Positions 55,961 to 64,000 of a DNA stretch of 64,000 nt are shown piece after piece. Under the pieces are notes generated by a model that ran no database searches, was not told where the DNA came from, and saw nothing but the letters and a program-made list of their open reading frames with translations. This stretch comes from Ariolimax columbianus (taxonomy: Eukaryota > Mollusca > Gastropoda > Stylommatophora > Arionidae): NCBI GenBank assembly GCA_036924085.1, contig JAVGWX010000013.1, positions 58,117,390-58,181,389 of the forward strand, given 5' to 3'. Each line of letters opens with the position of its first letter. The stretch's first letter is position 1. The translations under genes and the position numbers were made by a program.

Positions 55961-56754
55961 TACGTGATACATCACATACACGCACGGACGCATGCACGCA
56001 CACACTATCTAAAGAAACATAATCCCGTCGGCTTGGAGCTCAATGAAAACTGGTAAACAGTCTCTCTATTATTACCAGCTCTCGTTACCAGTGCCAGACG
56101 AGGTCCCCAATTCCAGCCACACGAGAGGAAAATTACATCATGTGAAATGTCTGACAAGTCATTAATGTCACTAGAGAGAATAAGATGAGAAATGATGGCA
56201 ACATAAATATTGTGGAAACTCGTTCCTCTCCTGAAAACATACCCAGACAGAAATACAAAGACGAGTACACAATACGCAAGCTGGCAGACATATTAGTCAG
56301 AGATTGACCAACAATGTGATAATCACGGTTTGCAACTTGGACAAAGTAGGCCAAATAAGAGATGAAAACATATGTGCCAGAGAAAAACCGCATCAAGACA
56401 TACCAATACGCGTACGTGTATATCAAGAGAGATATATACAGACACACATGCATAAATAAAAGTACAGAAAAGGATTTACAAATATAATAATAGGAACGAC
56501 ATATAAGGAAGGAGTGGTGGAAGATAAAGAGAAAACGAAAGAGATGATTGTACAGGGGAGTCTATGTAAAGGTATGGCATGTATTCAAACCATGAGGTTC
56601 AGGACATCCCTGTGTAGGTATTGCAACAGATCTCCGACCCGATAATAGATTTCCGGCCTGCAAATTACGGGAACCACAAGTTTCAGAACCGTGACCAATG
56701 CGTTGGGCGCTGGGTCGGTTATAGAACCTTTGCAGTTATCGGAGAATTATAGCT

Positions 56755-56995
56755 CGGTAATTTGATGTGTGAATGCCAGGGGCCCAAATGTGAAATCAAG
56801 GTAGATGACGACCAGAGAAGGCAGACGTCGAATTTATTTAAATACCTAACAGTCCTTTGGGAATTGCAACAAAAACGCGTGTCCATGCCAGTGAGACAGA
56901 AGTCGAAAGGAGACAGAATTATGATCGAGCACATGAGGAATACCCAGATTGACATCGTTATGACAATCTTAGCTATCAAGATAATCAATTGAGCC
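56755..56995 (+). mobile_element. LINE RT thumb fragment
   Basis: The frame has CECQGPKCEIKVDDDQRRQT then SNLFKYLTVLW, matching the KTKVMxCE ... xxxxxFKYLGSxL RT thumb. No intact domain remains. 56000-56750 and 57000-57600 show nothing else I can name. Confidence 0.5.
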
Positions 56996-57619
56996 AAGTA
57001 GGTTCTCATCTGCCAGATACGGAAATTATCGAAGCGTAAGACGGTGAGACTTAACGGTGATTGGTCAGAAATCGAGAATGCGTGTCCGTAAAGTCCAGAG
57101 AGATATCATTCAAGAGAATTTGTTCAGAGAAAAGTGAGAAATAGAGAGGTCCAGTATCAACAGAAGGGACATACATAGATACACAGCTTCAACCGAGGTA
57201 ACTTCTAAGTAGATTTTGAGGATCACTGGAAACGATTCATTCAGAGACACATAGAGACATACAGAGATAGAGATGAACCAAAGTATATTCTGAATGACTC
57301 AAAACGATTAATTCATAAAGAGGCGCAGAGATACAGATGACATAAGTAAGTTGAGAAATTTCAGACATTCTTTCATTGAAAAGTGAGGAAGAGGTCATAT
57401 TCAGATTTCCCAGGACCAGAGCATAAGCAGATTATTTCCAAGTTCAATGTAAAAGCGAGGGTGCCAATTGTGACCATTGCCTCTCTTAGATCCCTACAGA
57501 AACACCGCAGGATCTTTATAGATCTATATGGTCCCATTCATATTTCTTCCAAGGAGTACATGCATTGTGAGCTAAAGAGCAGAACAGTTTAAATTAAACA
57601 GAATTAAAATTAGAAGCAA

Positions 57620-57809
57620 CATACGTATCTATAGGCAGCGAGGTTGGTTATTGATCGAGCGGCCTATGGGCTCCTACCCTTTGGCCCAATGCCATATAGT
57701 GCTATCTGCAAGTGTTTGTAAGCATTTGTTTAGTTCCGTACAAAGTGTTCCATTTGTCTGGCCTCCGAGGGCAACGCTTTTTCCTAACACTGGCAAGCGC
57801 CGGACATTT
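57620..57809 (-). mobile_element. Older LINE C-terminus, downstream half of insertion target
   Basis: The minus frame continues the knuckle from 59469: CPALASVRKKRCPRRPDKWN then TLYGTKQMLTNTC. The frame is intact across the junction once copy C and one TSD copy are removed. Confidence 0.75.
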
Positions 57810-59468
57810 CTTCTTCTTCTTCATCGTACGCAGTCAGACAGTACCCATTATTTTTTCGAAAAAAGCGGCGGTCATCCTGAGGCTGTCGACACTGCCATAG
57901 AGCTTGTCTAGTGTTGCCACTGGTGATGGCCACATCTGCTCTCTCTGATCCTCGTATGTCGGGCAGTTTTGCAGCAAATGCTCAGCGATCATTTTCCCGG
58001 TACCCCACGAGCATTCGTCGGTGCCACCTATCTTCAATTTGTTGAATAGGTGGTACCTAAGTCTATTGTGGTAAGTGCGAAGTCTGAAGATCCCGACCTG
58101 CTCTTTTCTGTTCAACTGGTAATAGGCATCGTTTTTGGTGTAGCCAGTATGTTCGGTTTCACATTTGGTCATGTATCTAGCTCTAATAAGCCGTTTTGAC
58201 TCTTCGTATGTCATACTAGAATCGGGTTGTGGTAGTTTTGCACCTTCTTTTGCCAGTCTGTCTGCCTCCTCGTTGCCTTGGATGTTGCAGTGAGATGGAA
58301 CCAACTGCACCACAACTCTTTTTGGTGCGGCCTGCTGGCATAGTTGACAGAGTACTGCTCTTAAATCGTTGTTCAGTATTTTTCTGGCATTTCAGTGCTG
58401 TGACTACGGCCAAGGCATCTGTAAGCAGGACTATATGGCTTTCATTCCTTTTACCTGTCACCATTTCTTCCACTGCCGCCCTCAGTGCCTCTGCCTCCGC
58501 TCTGAAATTGCTTGTGTATTTTCCAGTAGCGAATGACAGTGTTATTTTTCTGCCATTTGGTAGGCCCAGGAATGCTCGTGCCCCTCCGTTTTGTGTTGTA
58601 TTTGTTACAGAACCGTCGGTGTATGCATGGGTCCAGTACATGCTTGGGTAGATTTCCGTAATGAAACTCAGGGTAGTATCTCTTCTTTCTTTTTCAGACT
58701 GGCAGTTTTTGTTTCTAATACCTGGTATAATTTCTACCACCTCTGGAAATATATGCTGCCTCCAGGTAGGTTTTCGTACAGTAGGGATGGGCTTTGGTGT
58801 GGTTAGTGCGTTCATAGGGTCTTCGTGCATCTTTGCTTTGGCTATTTCTGCAAAGTTTCTTCGCTTTAGCTTCCCATTTCCAAAATTGTTTAGTCTCTGG
58901 TGCATTGGGTGGTCAGTCAGTCTCTGAGTTTCTCTGATTGCAGCTGGGCTCTGCAGTCTCTTCTGTCGGCCATGGATTGCAGTTTTGTAATCTTTTCAAG
59001 TTCTACAATTGGCGTTGACTTCATGCCTCCTGTTATAACTCTCATGGCTTGGTTTTGGAGTTTGCTAACTTTATCGAAGTTCGCCTTTGCTGCTGTTGTC
59101 CATGCCGCAATGCCATACTCGAGAACTGGTCTCACTCTTCCAGTGTACAGTTTCTTTAGTATGCCTTCGTCTGCTCCTCAGCTTGTGCCAGCAAGTTTCC
59201 TCATGATTGCCATTCTTTCTCTGGCTCTCATTCGGTTTCTCTCGATCTAACTTTTCCATGTCATGCGCCGATCAAATGTGACTCCCAGATAGTTTGGGTT
59301 GTCGTTTGGCTGGAGGTATTTGCCGTTTAGACTTAATTTGGTGTTTTGGGGATTGATTGATAGCGAGAATATTGTACATGTGATTTCGTCCTCGTTTATA
59401 TTGACCAGCCATGAGTTCGCCCACTCTTCCAGCGATGTTAGGGCCTGCTGCATCCGATTTCTTGCTAT
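57810..59468 (-). mobile_element. I-group LINE copy C, 5'-truncated, with 11-bp TSD
   Basis: Starting at the (CTT)n tail and CGTACGCAGTCAGACAGT, it encodes the C-terminal knuckle (ECSWGTGKMIAEHLLQNCP, one Cys changed to Trp), RNase H and the RT thumb up to GIARNRMQQALTSLEEWANS. Three frameshifts and a TAG in WKSxIER break it. Unlike copies A and B it reads MVTGKRNESHIVLLTDALAV with no stop there. Flanking GCCGGACATTT at 57799-57809 and 59469-59479 is an exact TSD. Confidence 0.92.
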
Positions 59469-59705
59469 GCCGGACATTTAAAAAGATGATGTTCAACAGT
59501 TTCATTGGGATGTGTGCACAGCCGGCACTCTGAAGTATGTTCTGGTTGCATTCTGTTCAAGTGACTGTTAAGTTGTACGTGTTGAGTGCAACGTCGGAAA
59601 ATGGAGCGTTGGTCTCTCCTTTTGCATCGAGACACTGAACAGAATACCGAATACTGAGTTGTTATGTAACGAGACCAACATACGTGCATTTGCACCATGT
59701 ATATC
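59469..59705 (-). mobile_element. Older LINE C-terminus, upstream half of insertion target
   Basis: The minus frame is VQLNSHLNRMQPEHTSECRL then CTHPNETVEHHLFKCPA, a CxxC-(x)8-H-x(4)-C zinc knuckle of a different LINE family. It is interrupted by copy C exactly at CPA. Confidence 0.8.
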
Positions 59706-61386
59706 GGTAGTTAGAGTAGGCAGGGAGCAGAAATCTTAAGGACATAGTTAAATGCATGCACTGGTGAATGAGTTACTGGTTCAATGATTATGAGAGTGTG
59801 AAGGATTCAATATAAGTATATTTAAAATTATTTTTACAAAACCAAGCTGTGTTTTAAGTATAGTTAGTGTAAGTGTGCAACGGTTGTGTAGTGTGCCAAT
59901 AGTAGATATAGATACCAGGTGTTGTGCATGTTGGCAGTTGAGTGTCAGCTCTATTACATTCAATAGTATTTGTAGTGACGTAAAGATTCAAATCGAGGAA
60001 CGGTTGTCAGGTGTTTTGTTGATACAGTCACCATATTACTGTGCACTGCAGCTGGTGTCCACACATAGGGTGCCTTGGGTAGTTTGCTTCTTTATCACAC
60101 ACATGTGACATTTCCTGATCCGTTTTTTGCTAGCTACAAACGTGGTAGAAGGCAACTCAAAGCTCACCTCATGGTCCATCGCGGTATCTTGCCTTGCAAA
60201 AGCAAAACGCGACTGCGTAACACCGCTACGTTATACAGACAGGTTCGAATGTCGTTCCTGGAGGCAGTTTCTGAGATAAAATAGAGGTTACCATGCAAGG
60301 GACGCAATCTAAACAACTGATATAACACGATATGAATGGGAGAGGCTGACTTTGGACTCGCTTCCACCAATACCTGAATGACATTTAATAATAACTTTTG
60401 TCCACCCCCACCCCCTTACCAACCATTTAAATATTTTCGGACCCAAGGGTAAGGCTGATATTAGTCCCTGATATCGTCTTCTGCTTCACCAATTATCGAC
60501 AGGGGCTTGGCATTTAAAATCGTTTAGACTTCCTTATAAGTTGCATCAGGTCCTTTCTATTTGTGTTTATGTGTATAGGTTGATATACATGCGCATGTGG
60601 TGGTACGTGTTGGTGCATATATTCATTAGTGCATGTGCTATTATTTCCTATTTAGTATACTGTGTACTCATAATTGTTTTACATTGTGCGATTTACTAAG
60701 TGTATTCACCTGTATTTGTTTTGGTATCCCTGACGAAGACCTTTTTGTCGTAACATGAGTTTCGTTTTGTTTATGTCCTTGTGCTGTAACTGTATAAGGT
60801 ATCTACAAAATACTACACTTCTAGCTTTATAAGAACCAACGCGACATGGACGGCCCCAAACGGCTGGCGTATGTTTCCTTCTTTCTCCCACCCACCCACA
60901 CACACCCTCTTAGACACACACCCTCTTAGACACACACTCTTCGCAAAAAAAGGTATACAGAAAAAGTCACATTGATTTGTAGAGGTTAAAGAAGTCTTCC
61001 GAAATGAAAACAATATGATCAATTTGAATGCAACTATTTCAGCAGCCCTCGTGGTCTGGTTACCATGGAGAATAACATGATAGCCTACATTGATAGTCCA
61101 TGAATGGAAGCACAGATTTCCTTCCGGTCATTCTCTTAAGATTGTGAGTCATGAACAAGATCAGGAAGTCAGCAAATGTCTATGTCTCTGTGCCAGGTAA
61201 TCAGTTTTGAGCTGGAACATTGGAAATAGTATACACTACATCATTTTCATGGGTGGTGTGTGTATCAATAGCACATGAACTATGCCAGGGGAGGCGAACG
61301 CTTCCGGAAAGGTCGCTCAAACTGGACAGGGTAGAGAGAGTAATCAGACTAAAGATGGAATACGCACCTAGAGTATAACAGGACAA
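59706..61386. other. Stretch with no recognised gene
   Basis: It contains CCCTGACGAAGACCTTTTTG then TCGTAACATGAGTTTCG at 60728-60765, a small dispersed motif (compare 43460-43502), and a CA-rich run at 60890-60935. Nothing coding recognised. Confidence 0.4.
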
Positions 61387-61695
61387 CCGTTGTGGTCGAG
61401 AGGAAAGGCCCTCGCCTCTCAAAGCGATGAACGGAAACGGCGTGGGTTCGAGTCCCGCGGGTTTCAAGCTACCCCTGGTCTCAAAGAAGTGGGACCAGAA
61501 TGTCTGCATCCTGAATTATCTCCAGTCGTCTTGACTTACGTCTTGCCACTGGCTCAAAGTAGTTCGGGGCTAGAGAGTGAGGGTGATGACCAGCGCAGCT
61601 TCGTCCATACTACACTACACATACAGCGCAAGTTACATCATCAAGACAAAACCGTCTGGTGATGTCGCACATCAGCGCTTGTGATGGGCAACTAC
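61387..61695 (+). mobile_element. SINE-B, plus copy with the best tRNA-like head
   Basis: The head reads TGTGGTCGAGAGGAAAGGCC (A box), a long variable-arm-like GAACGGAAACGGC, and GTGGGTTCGAGTCCCGC (B box, 5-bp T stem). This layout resembles a class II (serine/leucine-type) tRNA. The body and terminal hairpin ACATCATCAAGAC ... GTCTGGTGATGT follow. Confidence 0.82.
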
Positions 61696-61990
61696 GAACA
61701 GGACAACCACCTAGATCTACAAATCCAAAGCTGGTTTCAGAAACATAGACAACCAAACGAAAGCAAACGGTCTTGTGAAAGGAAGGATCTCAGAATATAA
61801 GTATGATGCAGTGGAGTCAAAGCTGCAAGGAAGCTACAAGTTAGAAGTGTCAGCGAAAATGAACTTCGGTCCCTGAACCTCAACTGGAAAGAAGCAGAAA
61901 GAGCAGCTGAAGATCGAACTTGCTGGAAGAGGGTTGCCAGTGGCCTATGCCCCGGAAGGAGCGACAGGTATTGATGATGACATAATTATC
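61696..61990 (+). mobile_element. RTE-like LINE C-terminal fragment
   Basis: The frame has LNLNWKEAERAAEDRTCWKR then VASGLCPGRSDRY, the WEEAxxxAxDRxxWRxxVAxLCxxR ending of RTE-like ORFs, with an ATTGATGATGA tail. Confidence 0.7.
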
Positions 61991-62017
61991 AAATGTAGTA
62001 ACGGCAAACGTAGACCT

Positions 62018-62460
62018 TCTTCTTCTAAGTTCAGGCATTTTGGTCATGCTAGATCTGTAGTCCCGTCGCTAGGGCGAAGTCCACAATCCTGTTCAGGTCG
62101 AGGAGCTGCCCCATAGCTTCTGCATCACCTCGGCTCTCTCTGGCCAGGTTTAGTATCGTAGGTCTCTGTATACTAAGTCATTTAGGGTGTGCTCAGGGGT
62201 CTGGACTCCTGTTCCACGTGGACAGTCACTAGTATGTGTGATATCTTGGGGCGATGTACGTGACCCAATAGTCTGTAGTGACCTATTATCAGGAGAAAGA
62301 TGGTGGTGTGTTGTCTGTGGAGCTGATGGATTGGGTCTGGTCTATTGCTCACATCCATCTTTCTTCGATTTTGAGTTGTACTGATTGTGGATGATAGTTG
62401 ATAAGTTGCTCCGTCTTGCCGCCTGCTTTGGATAGGTACACAGAAGCTACAATCATAACG
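62018..62460 (-). mobile_element. I-group LINE C-terminal fragment, third subfamily
   Basis: Minus frames have SDCPRGTGVQTPEHTLND and PERAEVMQKLWGSSST, matching the CPCGTGxQTPEHxLxxCPxY ... WP ... LWGSxxDL ending. The 3' end shows GAAGAAGAAGG. Confidence 0.68.
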
Positions 62461-62664
62461 TTCGTTCAGATTTTAAACTTATTCCCTGACCAATGATTCT
62501 AGATCCTACTAATTAATTCAGTCCTGTATGCCGAGTATTTTGTCAAGGAAAAATGCGCTCTAATGTGAAAAATGTAAAGAATGTGACTTGTCACAAGGTT
62601 AACTGTTATGTTGTTATTGTTCGAAACTAGTAGTCCTGACCTGAGTTAAACTGACAAACATTTT

Positions 62665-62900
62665 TTGTAGCGGGTTACAGTGGCTTTTCTTGTATCCCGA
62701 GGTGTACGTGAGAAGGTGGACGAGAGTCCTCCTTACTGTAGCGTAATGCCAGACTTCTCTGCAAGCTTACCACTATGGGGATACGGTATCGATCCCCACC
62801 TCGTTGATCATACTGCTTGATACATCCCGTTTCCAGGAACACATAACAGGACGCGGGTGTGTGTCGATCAGCATATTTCCCTTGACCCAGATCACTCTTC
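62665..62900 (-). repeat. CAA-tail family fragment
   Basis: GCGGGTTACAGTGGCTTTTC, GAGTCCTCCTTACTGTAGCG, GGTATCGATCCCCACCTCG and CATCCCGTTTCCAGGAAC align with 23818-24000. Confidence 0.6.
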
Positions 62901-63311
62901 GATCCCCTTTAATGTTACAGACGCCAAATGCATGACTCACTCTGGCTTAGAAATTAGGAACTGGCTCAAGACTAATGCAATAGCTGGGCTCGTGATTGAA
63001 ATCTTGTCTCACATTTAATGCAGAGCCTGCACAAACATAAGTCAGGCGAATTGCAGGATAGCGGCAAACAATGAATTTGATCCCATTGTAAAAATCTCCA
63101 AACCGGACATTAAATCCCCCATCACAACTGCAGACATTACGCAGATATGTATGGGTGGAAAGTGCAACACAAGGAATCTAAACAAAATAGCCAAATAAGC
63201 ACTGTATTGGAAACCACAGAAGAGAAGAGATGGCAGGCGAAAGAACACCTAGAGGAGAATAACAGATGAGGAAGCGACGACAGTTGCGGTGTCATGAGAG
63301 AGCTCGCTTAA

Positions 63312-63731
63312 CAAGACGGTCAAAACCAAGAATGTGTTCCAGCCAATGGAGTGTCAGGAGCGGCGCTCGTTCAATAAACCAAGACAGTTCAAACCAAGAA
63401 TGTGTTCCAGCCAATGGAGTGTCAGGAGCGGCGCTCGTTCAATAAACCAAGACAGTTCAAACCAAGAATGTGTTCCAGCCAATGGAGTGTCAGGAGCGGC
63501 GCTCGTTCAATAAACCAAGACAGTTCAAACCAAGAATGTGTTCCAGCCAATGGAGTGTCAGGAGCGGCGCTCGTTCAATAAACCAAGACAGTTCAAACCA
63601 AGAATGTGTTCCAGCCAATGGAGTGTCAGGAGCGGAGCTCGTTCAATAAACCAAGACAGTTCAAACCAAGAATGTGTTCCAGCCAATGGAGTGTCAGGAG
63701 CGGAGCTCGTTCAATAAACCAAGACTGTCCA
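63312..63731 (+). repeat. 68-bp tandem array, six units, each with a CCAAT box
   Basis: The unit holds TTCAAACCAAGAATGTGTTC, CAGCCAATGGAGTGTCAGGA, GCGGCGCTCGTTCAATAAAC, CAAGACAG. The first four units have GGCGCTC and the last two GGAGCTC; otherwise they are almost identical. Confidence 0.95.
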
Positions 63732-64000
63732 ATTCAAAAATGGCTCCTAGACGAATATTGAAATGTGAACAAGAAAAAATTATCCGAAACAAATCAAAAA
63801 TTAATCGGGGACTTACAACCATCTTCCGCTGTTTCTTTAAATGTCTGCTCATGTCTATCATCAGCAACCTTGTAATATCCCCACAAACCCGCTGCTATAA
63901 AATTAGCCTTGTATTCAGGCATTCAATCCGTGAATATTCTGCCTGGTAACAATGTCAAATCTTTAGCTTAAAAAACGTCTCCAGCTGTCAGCTACTCAGC
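63732..64000. other. Right end of the window, nothing recognised
   Basis: A plus frame at 63674-63949 runs out of the array and has no known motif. Confidence 0.4.

Noticed and set aside
57383..57592. 69-codon ORF (starts MRKRSYSDFPGPEHKQIISK) as a gene
   Set aside because: No recognised motif, no clear splice sites and no second copy in the window; left as unassigned.
61387..61460. A tRNA-Ser/Leu gene
   Set aside because: A and B boxes are good but the acceptor stem does not close and the sequence continues into a SINE body found elsewhere in the window.

Overview
This window looks like repeat-dense nuclear DNA of an invertebrate animal, most likely a lophotrochozoan and probably a mollusc. 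The grounds are one spliced host gene with GT-AG introns, CR1/L2-like, RTE-like and I-group LINEs, tRNA-derived SINEs, a mariner element, a Gypsy-type LTR, and many long tandem arrays. There is no sign of prokaryotic gene organisation, and I see no rRNA gene, intact tRNA gene or CRISPR. The taxonomic guess is inference.

The one host gene I can support is on the minus strand. Three exons (13107-13247, 10038-10171, 7350-7434) have good splice sites and join in frame to give the end of the PH domain and the start of the EF-hand region of a phospholipase C beta. The rest of the gene must lie to the left of position 1 (3' side) and in exons I could not find to the right (5' side). Its introns carry a SINE split by a LINE fragment, an internally deleted mariner, two minisatellites and a LINE relic.

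The rest is mostly mobile DNA. A family of I-group LINEs (RT + RNase H + C-terminal CCHC, tail of AAG repeats) has a long copy at 18324-20746 and shorter copies at 14213-15780, 46067-46412, 47023-47415 and 57810-59468. Four of these have readable 5' truncation and target-site duplications (TSDs), and two sit inside older LINE relics. A CR1/L2-like LINE and a tRNA-headed SINE (SINE-A) share the same 3' end: a hairpin followed by TTAAG repeats. This fits a LINE that mobilises a SINE through a common tail. A third dispersed family with a CAA-repeat tail contains one of the tandem arrays inside its body and may have seeded another.

Tandem arrays make up roughly a sixth of the window: 49-bp (11.0-11.75 kb), 21-bp (12.1-12.4), 38-bp (24.0-24.6), 30-bp G-rich (24.7-27.7), 50-bp hairpin-forming (32.6-33.3), 24-bp (34.5-35.0), polypurine (38.7-41.1), 27-bp (42.3-43.0), 33-bp (52.1-54.0) and 68-bp (63.3-63.7). 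The long open frames inside them (for example 736, 678 and 402 codons) result from unit lengths divisible by three and are not genes. Stretches not named below (for example 1476-2545, 43046-44207, 48961-50244, 59706-61386) look unique and AT-rich, with no gene that I can recognise.
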